A stretch of DNA of 64,000 nt, from NCBI GenBank assembly GCA_022113835.1, contig JAILWY010000018.1, forward strand, positions 15,105,501 to 15,169,500, written 5' to 3'. Every line of letters begins with the position of its first letter. Position 1 is the stretch's first letter. This document shows, piece after piece, positions 11,841 through 53,666 of the stretch. The position numbers were made by a program, and so were the translations under genes. The DNA is from Atopsyche davidsoni. Lineage: Eukaryota; Arthropoda; Insecta; Trichoptera; Hydrobiosidae. Under the pieces are notes generated by a model, which worked only from the letters and a program-made list of their open reading frames with translations, was not told the origin of the DNA and ran no database searches.

Positions 11841-14800
11841 CTCAATAAATATAACCGAGATGTATACTTTTCATTTCTTCTCGTATAAGATTGCACTTGA
11901 TTTTTGAGTGTTTCCACGTACTCTTTTATAAAATAATGAATATTAAAACTTCATAAACCTAACAATAAAATCATGACATAGAGTTTAGACGAAGATCAAC
12001 TTATTAATTATGTTTCATTCTTCTTAAAACTAAATATTTTAATTACCTTTATCTTCATTATTTATTAATATAACTGATAGTAACGTGAAAAGAGAATTTT
12101 TTCCTTTTTGAGAAGAGTTATTTTTTTATGATAAAAAAGTTAAATATTTTCTTTACCTCTGATAAGATACTAATACGTAACGAGTAATAAATATATATAA
12201 AGTATACAAGGCATCGCACACAGCTGCTGATCCTTTATCCTGTTCGGAGAAGGTACTGAGGATTTCCGGAGCCTGACTTTTAGATCGACGTAACTTCTGA
12301 ACAACACATCAATAAGTAGTTAACGTGTATTTTTGTTTCCTCGAAAATATACGAAACATGTGTTTGTATCGAAACAATTTTCGAACTACAAGGAAAATTA
12401 CCTTTGTTTCGAGAATCAATACATCATTAAATTATTTGTATGATAAATTAATGTATTGTCTGATGTTTTCATTGTCGTTTCATTCATTCATTAATTGGTG
12501 TTTCATTCATTTTATTATTGTCTGATTCATCCCATTTTTTCTTTTTTCACAAAATTTAAAAAGTTACTATTTAAAGAATAACAGGCCAGATAAGCTCTCA
12601 GTGAGTACGACTCCCTGCAACATCTTGAAGGCATCAATCATTTTTACTGGGATTTAATTTTAGATGTGGTTGTTACCAAACGAAATCGCAGAAATTGCGC
12701 AGGATTTCAATTTGAAAAATAATGATGATACCAATTTTTTAATAATTTTATATTGTGGTTCCGGCATATTTTTCATTTCATTTCTACAATATAATTTTTA
12801 AAAGATCGCTTCAAATTAATCAAATTTATAAGATATTTGAAAAAGAACAATTAACTTTAATTCCAAAGTGTCCTAGAAAAGAAATTTTATTATTAAAATA
12901 AATACTAACTTTTTAAATTCAACGTAAATTTTTATTTAGATTTTCGTTATACTAGTTGCTATGAATCATTGTTAGGATGTGAAGGTGTGCTTTTCAATGT
13001 GTTTAAAAGATAAACGAAAACTATATCCACCGTATGTGAAAAGGAACAACAATAAGCTGAACAGGAAACCTTTCGTTGCCATACGTTACGCTTATTATAT
13101 ATTCAGTGATTTTCTTTTTATACAGTAGAACTACGGGACCTTTAAACTGGAGAGAGCTATACTCAGAGTCGTATTCTTACTTTTCAAACTCAGAGGAGTA
13201 CAGATTATTTTCAAAGCTAAAATTAAATATCTATTAAAATTCGAAACCCTATGATAGATAAGAAGCTTTTAAATAATCCAAGTTCTGTCTGATTTTAAAA
13301 GTTATTTTTAAAGATCTGAAAAAACCTTTTTTAATAAAACATTTGTATTTAAATATAGAGTATTTTTAAACTAAGGAAACTTAAGGTTTATACGAATCCT
13401 TAATATGTTTTAAAATCTGAGAAGTGAAAAGTATATTTTTAACACATTCATGTTTGATAAATAAAAATCATTTCATGTAACTTAATTGTAGCTTTAACTT
13501 AAAATTTTTAGCTAAATTTAACTTTATATTCAAATGATTATGTGACGATAATTATGATGCATAACTTAGTATTGCATTAGTGATTAAAATCATTTCAATT
13601 AGAAATTATATAAATTATTAATAGATTGAAAAATCAAATTTGAACCAAAAGAAAATATAATTTTTGTTCAAATAATTCTATGAAAATGAAAAAAATATTC
13701 TAATGAGTATTGATTTGAATAATTACGGCAAGGCAAGCGCAAATCGAGGCATGGTGATCTATTGAGAACTTTTTGTTGGCTTATTATATTTGTGGTGTTC
13801 TTGGAAAAATTTATAAATTACTACACCGAGGAAATGTTACTAAATTTACTTAAATTCTCATGAAATATTTCAGTTTCAGTAGTTAATTCCGGCATTTGAT
13901 TATAATTATTGAATGGGAGTATATGGTTTTCATCAACGAGTTTCAATAGTATTACTGATAGATTTGACCTTGTAGATAACTTGCTAAATTAATTAAAACA
14001 TTTAGTTAGTCGTACTTGGTTATTGAATCATCATTAACTATTAACCTGAGATTCAACATTTAGAATCAATATTTTGATAACACTAAACCAGCATCTATCT
14101 CAGCTGCAGATCGAAACTGAACAAATTGGAAACGAGCTGTAAGATTATATTTGTCAGGTTGATAGTTTGGTTTTTGCTAGTATAATGCAATTATTAATTA
14201 ATTTTGAAATATTATACTTAAACAAACTTAAAAATTATATTAATCTGGATATACGTGTGAGGTGATAATCACATTAAAGCAAAATACACAAGTCTTTGCT
14301 GTATTAGCACCTGCGATATAATTTATATATATTTAATTGTTTTGTCAAATTCATTTGAGAGTAAACTATTAAATTTAACTTGTTATTATAAGTATAAGGG
14401 ATAGCTGATATGCAGTACTGACATGGTGCATATTTTTTGATAACTAGTCATTGTATGTAAATATGTAGTCATTTCCAAGTAAATAAATTTAAAGCCTAAA
14501 GGAGGTAAGTTTTATAAGTGACTTTTATATTAATTACGAACTGAAATTTCACATGAATACTCGTTTTATACATTTATAACTTGTTTGTTATTCTCTTTGA
14601 AAAGCTTTTTTACAAAATGTTAGTTTCCAGACGGTTAGTGGTTGTACATGTTAGATATTTTACAGGAAAAGACAGAGTGTGCGGCTTTGATAAGAGTCTA
14701 ATGACACTATTCGCGCAGAACAAATGCTGAGTAAAAGGTTTTTTCGGTCGGAGCTGGAATCATTTTAGTGCGCTTTCGTGTTTTTACGTCAGTTTTATCT

Positions 14801-16280
14801 AGTGAACTGACGTTTACTGAGTTGATATAAAAAGGAACTTTTAGGTTATTGTGTTTATACATTAAAATATATTTTATTATTACCATATTTTTAAATGACA
14901 ATTTCAAAACAAAAGTAATAAATCTCATGTCAGCCGAACCAGAACTTTTTTATTTATAAGACCAATCGTCGGGTTTTTTGGCGAGTGGAAAACTGCCGAA
15001 CGAGAAGTCCAAAACACTTCTCTTAATAAGTTTCGGGGAACGAAAGTGGATGGATATACGCTTAAATTGTCTAAATGCGATCGGGTCTGTCATTCGACCG
15101 TCGGCATTTAATGGATTTCTTGTAGAAAGATTTAATGGTTCTATGGGGGTACACGAATGGATGGATGTAAACTCGACGTGTGCTAATTTATAATCAAGTG
15201 GAAGAAGTACTTTGGTTTTTGAAATCTTTTTAATGAAAAATAAAGTGATGTGGCAAAAAATCCTTAACAGTTCTGTTGACATCTGTGTTGGGAATATGTT
15301 GAGCTTTTCATATTATCAACGTAAACAAAATATGACAATAATATTTGTTTTAATATTATTAAATACATTCAAATTTTGATTGTAAGCAATAAAAAAAACA
15401 CCCTTTTGGATAAAGACATATTTATTGTTAAGATTGTAGAAAAAATTAATACCCTTTATCCGTAATATGTAGTATTTACAATACTTATTTGTACAATTTA
15501 CACAAATGTTTAATTTAATAACAATAATTATAAAAAAATCATTTTTAATAATAATAAAAGTAGTACCAATAGTAAATACTTATAATAGTTTGGCTTCAGT
15601 TTTTTTAGCCAAATTTATAAATTAGTTAGAATCATAGATTTTATGATAATATTTATAATATGTAAACCTAGTCAGAAAAAAATTGCACCAAACAAGTAGT
15701 TGAGATATTCCAGAAGTGTTAAGTATACAATTTTCAATTGGTTTAATATTGATGACGGCATATTTATAATATTTAATATTTACAATTATTTTCACAAGGT
15801 AATTAAACTAATTTCAATATATGGATATAAATAAGTATATCTAGTATTTTTATAAAATTTATTAACTATTTCGGCCGCAGTTAAATCTTATTCATTATTT
15901 ATTTCAATACTAGAAACTAGTTTTTCTATGGGAATAGATTCAAAGATAGGGAGATAAATTTCAGTAAAGCCCCAAATATAAAGACATCCGATTACACATC
16001 TCAAAACCTATAATAATATTTTTATAATTCCATTTTTTAAAATTAACAATAAATCAAATAAAAATCGAATCGAATAGAATCACGAATGACTTTTCAGTTG
16101 CATTAGAATAACGTGCGGAGGTGTTAGTGAGTTATGATCATATTTTTTGGTAAGAAAGGTTCACTCGAAATTGAATAATTTTTTTAAAATTTAAATATAG
16201 AACAATGTTATAATTTTTTTCTGTCTCTATTTAAGAACAGAGAATCAAATAATTCAGAAAGAGAGCAATATGTCTCTTTG
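9061..16280. other. AT-rich DNA downstream of Lkr, no gene found
   Basis: No supported coding sequence. The compound microsatellite at 11671-11835 is the main feature. A moderately GC-richer patch at 14700-15200 is open on both strands for 70-110 codons without recognisable content; it could be 3'UTR of Lkr if the transcript continues past the mariner. Confidence 0.55.
11671..11835. repeat. Compound (CA)n/(TA)n microsatellite
   Basis: Begins with a CA run of about 20 bp and continues as TA blocks interrupted by ACACAC and by a short unique ATGGCTTTT. Confidence 0.97.
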
Positions 16281-16282
16281 TA

Positions 16283-17501
16283 TACGGTGTGTGCATTAAT
16301 ATTTTCGGATGAGAAGAGATGACGTTAATAGTATTTAATCGCATTCATTGTGAAGCGTCATTATTGCGCTTTTGTTTTCAGTATATGTCATATCGCTGAA
16401 GTGTATACAACATTTTTTTTTGAGCTCTCAGCATGTCAACTTTTGTACCAACTTTTTTCTGTTTCAATTCGAAGAAAAAAACCAGCTGAAAGTCACCGAT
16501 TGCTGTGTGAAGTTTATGGTGAACATGCTCCATCGCAAAAAACGTGTGAGAACCAGTTTCGACGCTTTAACAATGGTGATTTCGATGTGGATGACAAAGA
16601 ACATCCAGGCTAACCAAAAAAAATCGAAGATGAAGAATTAAAGGCATTGCTCGATAAAGACTCGTGTCAAACGCAAGGAGAACTCGCAGAATCATTGGGA
16701 GTTGATCGAGCAACAATTTCAAGACACTTAAAAGCACTGGGAACGATTCAAAAGCAAGGAAATTGGGTGCCACATGAATGACGAGACGTCGAAAGGCGAT
16801 TTTGCATTTCGGAAATGCTGCTTGAACTCCACAAAAAGAAGTCATTTTTGCATCGTATCATCACTGGGGATGAAAAATGGATTTGCTACGACAACCTGAA
16901 GCGTAAAAAATTATGGTTTAAGCCCGGACATGCATCAACATCGACGGCCAGGCCCAATATTCATGGCGCCAAGGTAATGCTGTGAAGTTGATGGTATCAG
17001 AAGGGTGTCATCCACCATGAGCTGCTGAAACCAGGCCAAACTATCACGGGTGAGTTCTACAGACAACAATTGATGCGTTTGAAGCGAGCATTGGCAGAAA
17101 AACGGCCAGAATATGCAACCAGACACGAGTCTGTAATTTTCCACCATGACAATGCTCGGCCACATGTTGCTAAATCGTTAAAAACCTATTTGGAAAACAG
17201 TGGATGGGAAGTTCTGCCTCACCCGCCTTATATCCTAGACCTTGCCCCTTCCGACTACCACTTGTTTCAATCGATGCAGAATGCCCTTTCTGGAATACGC
17301 TTCACTTCTGAACAGGGTATCAAAAATTGTCTTGATTGGACGAACAGTTCTATTGGGATGGAATCCATAATTTACCCGAAAGATGGGAAAAAGTAGTGAC
17401 TAGCGATGAACAATACTTTGAATAGAATATATTGTACCAATTTTCTATAATAAAGCTCCAATTTCACGAAAAAATCCGAAAAAATTTATGCACACACCGT
17501 A
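16283..17501 (+). mobile_element. Mariner element 1, full length with terminal inverted repeats
   Basis: 1219 bp flanked by TA on each side (16281-16282 and 17502-17503). The left end TACGGTGTGTGCATTAAT and the right end (complement TACGGTGTGTGCATAAAT) are near-identical inverted repeats of about 25 bp. It lies on the plus strand, 96 bp beyond the Lkr stop codon and antisense to that gene, inside the inferred 3'UTR intron. Both ends and the TA duplication are intact, so the structure is complete even though the transposase is broken. Confidence 0.93.
16350..17425 (+). pseudogene. Mariner transposase pseudogene (mellifera/cecropia-like), D,D34D intact
   Basis: Reads through one frame for most of its length: ESHRLLCEVYGEHAPSQKTC in the N-terminal helix-turn-helix, LAESLGVDRATISRHLKALG in the second one, then the catalytic core. 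Catalytic Asp codons are at 16869-16871 (GDEKW), 17148-17150 (HDNARPH) and 17253-17255 (APSDYH); the last two have 34 residues between them, the mariner D34D spacing. In-frame stops occur at 16611-16613, 16779-16781, 16983-16985 and 16989-16991, and one frameshift near 17345 separates the last 25 codons (ending EQYFE, stop 17423-17425). So it is inactive but only lightly damaged. Subfamily assignment is from memory of the family pattern. Confidence 0.9.
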
Positions 17502-17591
17502 TATTTTAATATCGAGTTTAGTTTTTTGATACTTCTTATGCTGATACTAAAGACTTTGCTCTTGTGCAAAAAACGCTGCGGCCGAAATGAT

Positions 17592-17597
17592 ACTCAC

Positions 17598-17600
<3 letters not shown>
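17592..17600 (-). other. Stop codon TAG abutting a consensus 5' splice site
   Basis: The Lkr stop codon occupies 17598-17600 and is followed at once by GTGAGT (17592-17597), so the sequence reads TAG/GTGAGT. If used, the donor keeps the stop and starts a 3'UTR intron. The intron would contain the mariner at 16283-17501. No downstream acceptor was chosen. Confidence 0.55.
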
Positions 17601-47176
<29,576 letters not shown>

Positions 47177-47933
47177 CCTGTAAATAAAAATAATGATAAC
47201 ATTTATACATATAAAATAACATTTTTGCATAGTTTAAAATTTCATTCATACATTCACTTTTTTTCTGATAACTAGTGAACACGCGGGTAACTGGACAAAA
47301 GTCGCTCCTGTGTAAGAAATGTTCCTTTTTTTTGCATAGAATTTTTTCTTTGAATAAAAATAACTTTTCAACGCATCTTTTACGATTAAGATTATATATA
47401 AAATACTTATATTCGTATTATTATTCTAATGTTTATTCAATTGTTGGTGAACAACATCCATAATATATTATATAATACGATCGAAAATGCAAAATGTATG
47501 AAGTATCACTGTGACAAAGAGGATTTTTTATAAAACCCTGAAGAAAAGCAAAGTAAACAAAAAAAATATCTTCCAGTTTGTCAATTTTTGTTAAAGCCAA
47601 TTTTTGGGTGCTTACTCAGTAAACGAATTCGAGCTTCTATTTATTTAAGCTTAAAAAAAACATTAATGTGGCGGTGGGGCGGGTGGCTTGTTCCGATGCC
47701 GTCACGTTGCAAGAGGGATGAAATCCTGAAAAACCCATGAAATCTTCTCATATTCAAGATATTTTTTTTATTTTTCTGAAAATTTTACCATAACACGATT
47801 CTGATTTACTTGATTTCGTCTTTCCCCAAAATAATATTTTGATGTAGTGTCATTTGTAAATATTTTTCAAAACCTTTACTCTGCTTGAATATTCCAATGT
47901 AGGCGAGACTACATTAAAAATAAGGTAGGACAT

Positions 47934-47966
47934 CATTAAAAATATTCTTGAAGAATATTTTTAATG
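47934..47966. repeat. Perfect 16-bp inverted repeat with a 1-bp centre
   Basis: CATTAAAAATATTCTT, one G, then its exact complement. It sits about 760 bp upstream of Lkr exon 1. Could form a cruciform or be a transposon footprint. Confidence 0.9.
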
Positions 47967-48385
47967 TTGGCGATTGATGTACCAAGAACTTATTGTTTGT
48001 TTGCTTTTTATCGATGTAATCGAAAATGGGTTTGAAATCCAAATATTTTCTGAGCACACGTTTTTGTACTTTGTGAAGATAAGCTACATATTATACAATA
48101 AATACGAATGTCTAGGAGATCACATCTTTTTGTGCGCGCATTAGTTTTTTAATAATTTCTTCAGATTGAAAAACAATAATGACGATAATAAATTGGAGTA
48201 TTGCCAATTCAACTAATCTAAAACTAATCTATATTGTAAAGAAAATAAACATCATCTACTTTCACCCACTTTCGGTTGTTCCATAAACTTTGATATATAT
48301 TAAAATGCAATAAGTGCAGTTAAGCGTTTTTGGAGTCACCATTGGATTTTATAAAATTATTTATATTTAATTTTTTTTTAAATCT

Positions 48386-48602
48386 TCAGTAATAATATCT
48401 CTGCCAGTCATCGCTTGTATCATCACAGCTTGTTAGCATGGGATTGAGGAAATTCTGTCCATGTTGTATCTCGTGACCCGTGACCGGGTGGGACGACCGC
48501 GGAGTCCTTATCGCAAATCCATTTCCATACGGGCAGCCCAGCAAAGCCTCTAACAGAGCGCTGCGTGGAGATGAATTGCGTGGAGATGAATTGCGTGGAT
48601 TC
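48386..48602 (-). other. Unrecognised coding-like exon with a stop (orphan terminal exon candidate)
   Basis: Minus-strand open frame, GC-richer than its surroundings, reading SALLEALLGCPYGNGFAIRT, PRSSHPVTGHEIQHGQNF and LNPMLTSCDDTSDDWQRYYY then TGA. Two possible starts: a Met at 48602, or an AG acceptor near 48563 (CTCCACGCAG) after a 15-bp tandem duplication. The composition looks like conserved protein (varied residues, no low complexity) rather than a chance ORF. I do not recognise it. It lies 1.2 kb upstream of Lkr exon 1 on the same strand, so it could be the last exon of the neighbouring gene, or a pseudogene piece. Confidence 0.45.
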
Positions 48603-49298
48603 ATTTTAAATTCGCCACCACCCACTTGAGAAATTTTAATCTAAAACTCGAGACCAGGAACGATTTTTTATCTGCCCCTTAAAAGTTTTTTCGCAATAAG
48701 GCATTTATTTTTTACTTTCTGGAAATTCCACACAAATAACAATTACGGTAGTTGTTCTTTATTACATGGATAATTTATTACCTCTTGGATTTCGTCTCAA
48801 TTATTTCTATATCACAATGTAGAAGATCATATACTCACGCTAAGGGCAAATTAGGCTAAAAAATATTGTTTTACAAAAATTTATACTTATGTGAAATTTT
48901 ATTGATTTGTTTTTTGCGAATATGACAGTATAGTTTCAAAGATTTAGTTGTTTGACTTACAAGAAAAAATACTTAAAAAATGATTCACTTTTATGCAAAA
49001 TTCGCTAAAATCTCTTTTTTTTTTAATTTGTAGCGTTTGTATTTCTAAAATACATAATTGAAAAATGTTGTTACCTTATTAACGTTTTTAAAACGATTGA
49101 TTTAAAAAATTTCAAATGCAACAAATACGATTGAATGGTAAACGCTATTGTTTTCAAAATAAAAGCATTTAAAAATAAATTTTTATAATTGGTATCCTGA
49201 AAAATATTTCATTGAATTCAATGAGATATTAATTTAAATCAATAAACCAAAATACTGACTTTAGCATAACTATATATAAAAAATTGAAACTAAACAAT

Positions 49299-49490
49299 AT
49301 CCAAGAAATTTCTGTAGATTCTTCAAGTCTAAAGTTACGTAACCAAACCCAAGAGATCTCTATAGATTATGCAAGTCTAAAGTTACTAAACGTTATCCAA
49401 GAGATTTCTATGGATTCTGCAAGTCTAATGTTATTAAACCATATCCAATAGATTTCTATTGATTTTGCAAGTCTAAAGCTACATAACGAT
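49299..49490. repeat. Minisatellite, four tandem units of 48 bp
   Basis: Units at 49299-49346, 49347-49394, 49395-49442 and 49443-49490, all exactly 48 bp and roughly 80 percent alike, with the core TGCAAGTCTAAAGTTAC and AGAGATTTCTATAGATT. There are no spacers between units, so it is not a CRISPR. Confidence 0.93.
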
Positions 49491-49870
49491 TTATTATTGA
49501 GCTGTTATTCTAGCTTCGTATTCTCTTCTGAGAATACTATATTGTATTTATTTTAAATAAATATTTGATGAAAAACACGGTTATTAATTTTCGTTTACCG
49601 TCCATAAATTTTTATCTATCTTGTATTTTATTTTTAAAATAAATACGGAAGTCACACAAAGGACAACATGGTCGGTAATACTAAGTTTCTTAATGTATAA
49701 ATGTATGATCAGGAGTTTACGCAACTTCTATCTTCAGAAATGACAAAGGATAACATCTAATGTTACGCAAACACAGGTGATTTGATTATTACTTGGATAT
49801 AGCCCTAAAAAAGTTGTGTAGGTTACATAAAATAAATTAAAATATTTTTATACAATATACTTTAAGGTTA

Positions 49871-49967
49871 TCGATTCACACACAAAACGAGGAAAAAAAT
49901 TCATCGCTATCGATAGCTATAGCTATGGGTCAAAAATATTTTTCTTGTAGTCTATCGTGTGAATCAA
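49871..49967. repeat. Imperfect foldback with a palindromic core
   Basis: GATTCACAC (49873-49881) pairs with GTGTGAATC (49957-49965). The interior contains CTATCGATAG followed by CTATAGCTAT, themselves near-palindromic. Possible short MITE. Confidence 0.55.
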
Positions 49968-51640
49968 TTAAATTATACATTATATTTATTCACAAATAAC
50001 CTGTTTTTTTGCGAGAAAAAAAGTTTTCTTTTTATTGATAATTTTTCACATCATACCTGTATAGATTTAATACTCCTATGGTTTTTATAATATATTTGTC
50101 TTTTAAAAACCTGTTAATTTAAAACGTTTCTATCTTGATAATGATTAAGAACATTTTTTTAAATATTGAAAATTGATTAAAGAAACTCCTAGAAAAATAT
50201 ATCAACGTGATTTGTGCGGGATTTAATAAAAATATCACTTTAGTAATATACCCAAAAATCATTTTTTTAATCATCATTTCTGGAAATTTATATTTAAAAG
50301 CAAACACATATTATAATACTTATATGAGCAAAATAACAATTTTAATACGTCAAATATTTTCTAATGCTTTAAATATGTCAAAAATGTGATGTATTATTCT
50401 AGCGAATGACTTGTAGCCATGACAGGGCACATAGTGGGCAAATATTTTATAACAAACAGATTTATGCTCAAAACCCTCTTTATTTTATTAAATTGTGGTG
50501 AGATTGATGTGTTCGTTATAATTATTAAATTACTATTAGTATAAAATGACGAAATTTAAAATGTGGTATTTTACTTGTTTTTATTCGGTGAACGTATTCT
50601 TTAATATATCAAGTTGGGGTGAGGAGGTCATTTTATTTAAATATTTTTTTGATAAAATAAAATGTTTTAGTTTAAAATGAAGTGTTTTTTTATAAATAAT
50701 AATTATATAAGTTATTAAAATAAATTAAAATTTCACATTTGACTGTATGTTTTAGTGTGTATTCAGTAATAATGAAGAGAAATGCAATCGACGATCGTAG
50801 TTCAAAGATACGTAAAACATTAACCATTTAATATATATCTCTTATAAAGAAAATAATATAATACATTTGTTGCAAACAATTTCTCCTTGGTAAAGCAGCT
50901 TGGTGAATCTTTGTGAACTATCAGCATTAAGTAACAAACTCTGATGAAAACGAGTTCCTGAACTATTTTCGTATTAGATCGCGTCTCATATGTCTACATT
51001 CACAGGAATCACCGTTTCCCGGTAATATTCCCTCCTCTACGGATAATTTGAGTTTATTGAGCTCTGAGGTTGCATATTATAAAACAATAGTTTTTTTATG
51101 ACAGGTATTAACTTTTTACTGAACACATTTTTGATTTTCAAAAAAATTATTTTTCATTTAACACTAACAACACCAGGTTTTAATACATACTGTAAAATTG
51201 TGAATATTTCCAATTAAGTTTGATTTTTACAATTTTTTTAAAATGATTTAAACAACTACATTATTATCGAGTTCGTACTAATGTTTACACACTTTCCCCC
51301 CCATTAACATGGGTGTGCAGAAAATAAAGACGTAGTAAACAAACCCCCTTGCCGTAAATACCAAGACCGAAGGCGTTGCGTGTCCAGAGAAAGTAAGCGG
51401 AAGCTATAAACCTCTTTGTGTACCTTATATCTTCAAAGAGCATGCTTATTTCAAAGAAAAAACTTAATTCTATTATCATCATCTTTTAAATATTATCAGG
51501 TATTTATTTATAAATTATGCATTAATTTATAAATATGTAGTAAAATACTTGATTTTAATTCATACATGGATAAAACATGTTTATGGTCAAATTGACACCT
51601 TTTTAATAAATTGTAATATAATATTTAAAATAAGTTAAAC

Positions 51641-51768
51641 ACTTGAGAGATTTTTCCACCCATAAATTTTTATTGGTGACCTGTTTCGCCAACCTTTCAC
51701 GTAGGCATTATTAAACAGAGTCAAGGTTGGCACCAATAAAAATATATTTGTGGAAAAATCACTCAAGT
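51641..51768. mobile_element. Foldback/MITE-like element, 128 bp
   Basis: The left arm ACTTGAGAGATTTTTCCACC and the complement of the right arm ACTTGAGTGATTTTTCCACA pair over about 45 bp with few mismatches, continuing through TTTTTATTGGTG and an inner CCAACCTT/AAGGTTGG pair. No coding capacity. Most likely a small non-autonomous transposon; target duplication not clear. Confidence 0.75.
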
Positions 51769-52462
51769 ATTTTATTTATAATTGAAAATATTAAAATGGA
51801 ATTCCATCGAGTACTCTCTGTAAAAAATTATTGAATTTCCAATAATATTTTATCAGACAATTAATAAAATTTTTGGAATAACTTATTTATTTTATTTAAA
51901 AGAAATCTAGAGAACTCTTGCTATCAAAATATACTCTTCTCCCTTCATTTTGATGTTTTATCAGTAGATTCATAAATTAGTAAGTTCATAAAGTACTAAC
52001 GGGGATGTTGAGTGACGTAGGTCTTATTACTAATTTAATTACCAAGTGGATTGGAATGATACTATTTTAAATGAGATATACGCGTATGATTTGATTGATT
52101 AATTTTTATTAAGGCTCAGTTTATTTGAAAGCTGTTTTATATAAATATATTTAAACAAAAAATAGCAGCTCGTCATAAGAGATAAAAAGGGTTGGACCCT
52201 AAAAGGCTTTTGATCCAAGTCCAAAGGTGTTTTGAGTAGTAAGTGAATTTAGTGATTTGATGAACGAAATTAATTATTTCGTATGTTTTCTGGTCACCTT
52301 ATTCTTTTTTTTTATCGTTATCCCATGAGTGAGGTACTACCTATGAGAATCTAAACGAGGAATCTTTTGAAGGAGTAGACAAGTATTTGGGAACAATAAG
52401 TCATAATTCGCCATCGTCTGACTTGGAATATCTTCTGCATGATAATATATATATATATCAAG

Positions 52463-52640
52463 CCATAGTTACAAATTGTGGTGGGACTGCCATCCTGAAC
52501 TTCAAAGTCATACACTACTTTGTCACTACTTTGGTTATTGGACACATATCAGCTATGTCTATAGGCTTCTGTTAATTGCGTGCCGCAATACAAAATAGTT
52601 TCATACTTATGCTAACAGTAAGAAAAACCTTAGCCTTAAT

Positions 52641-52694
<54 letters not shown>

Positions 52695-52752
52695 CCAATA
52701 AACCATTGTTACAAATTGTGGTGAGACTGCCTTCTCAAACTTCAAAGTCATA
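52463..52752. repeat. Direct repeat of about 50 bp, two copies 240 bp apart, with TA tract between
   Basis: 52463-52512 and 52703-52752 share CCAT-GTTACAAATTGTGG, ACTGCC and ACTTCAAAGTCATA with about six mismatches. Each copy is preceded by TA repeats (short before the first, 52645-52692 before the second). This suggests a local duplication nucleated by the microsatellite. Confidence 0.8.
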
Positions 52753-53600
52753 TTTTAGAGCACCCAGTTTAAGTAGGGCAGAGTATCGATTGATACATTA
52801 GTGACTTTCACATAAAATGACCCTAGAAAGCAATATCGGAAGTAACTGGGGGGTAGACTTGGTCATACATTACTTGTAATGCGCGCTCGTAAGCTTTCAA
52901 CTTTTAACAAGGACACATACAGTCACATAGAGTCGATTTCGTTCCAACGATCATACAATGTTGCAAGAGAACAGATTGGAAGCACAGTTTATGTGGGGGA
53001 GATAATGTGTTTTCTTGTGTATTGATTATTATTTACAAAACACTTTACGTGATGTACGCAAATTTAACAACATCATATTACCCAACAAAAGTTTAATTTA
53101 ATGCCGTTTTAATTAAGTAAAACTTGTATTGCAATCATTGTATATCTTTTCGAGATGTTTTCAAACGCTGCTATTCCTTTTTATATATTTTTAAAAACAG
53201 GCATGGTAACAATTTTTTCCTTGTTTACAATAAAATGGTTACCGAATAGATATTTCAAAGTGATTTAATGTCACATTGCTTGGATTACCAACATGTCACA
53301 TGTCAGTGAGGTACTGTATATTGCAGATATCATCTTTGTAGTTACTGAAAATAGGTTGACGTAATCGATTTTTTCGATGAATTTATCAATACCAGGAACC
53401 ACTTTTACGATTTATATTTTAATAGTACTTCTGATTTTTATTTTGTCAACGAATTTTTTCAGTGGCAGTTTTTTAGTGCGCTAACAAACGAGAGGTGTAT
53501 TTACTAGAAAAGTGGTACTTTTATTGTAAATTAATAATGTTTAATTGATGAGCTAAATTTAAAAAAAAACTCAATATTGTGTTCCCTGGCCGTGGTTTTT

Positions 53601-53666
53601 TTTCAACCAGAACCAATCAGTATACATCTATACATCATTTAATACTGTACATTATTCTGGTTGAAA
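53601..53666. repeat. Inverted repeat pair TTTCAACCAGAA
   Basis: TTTCAACCAGAA at 53601-53612 is the exact complement of TTCTGGTTGAAA at 53655-53666; an outer CCGTG/CACGG pair extends it. Small hairpin or MITE tip. Confidence 0.6.

Noticed and set aside
14950..15282. 110-codon minus-strand ORF with an overlapping plus ORF.
   Set aside because: Open on both strands, no recognisable protein; probably chance in a GC-richer patch.
49299..49490. CRISPR-like array.
   Set aside because: The 48-bp units are contiguous with no spacers, and the genome is that of an animal.
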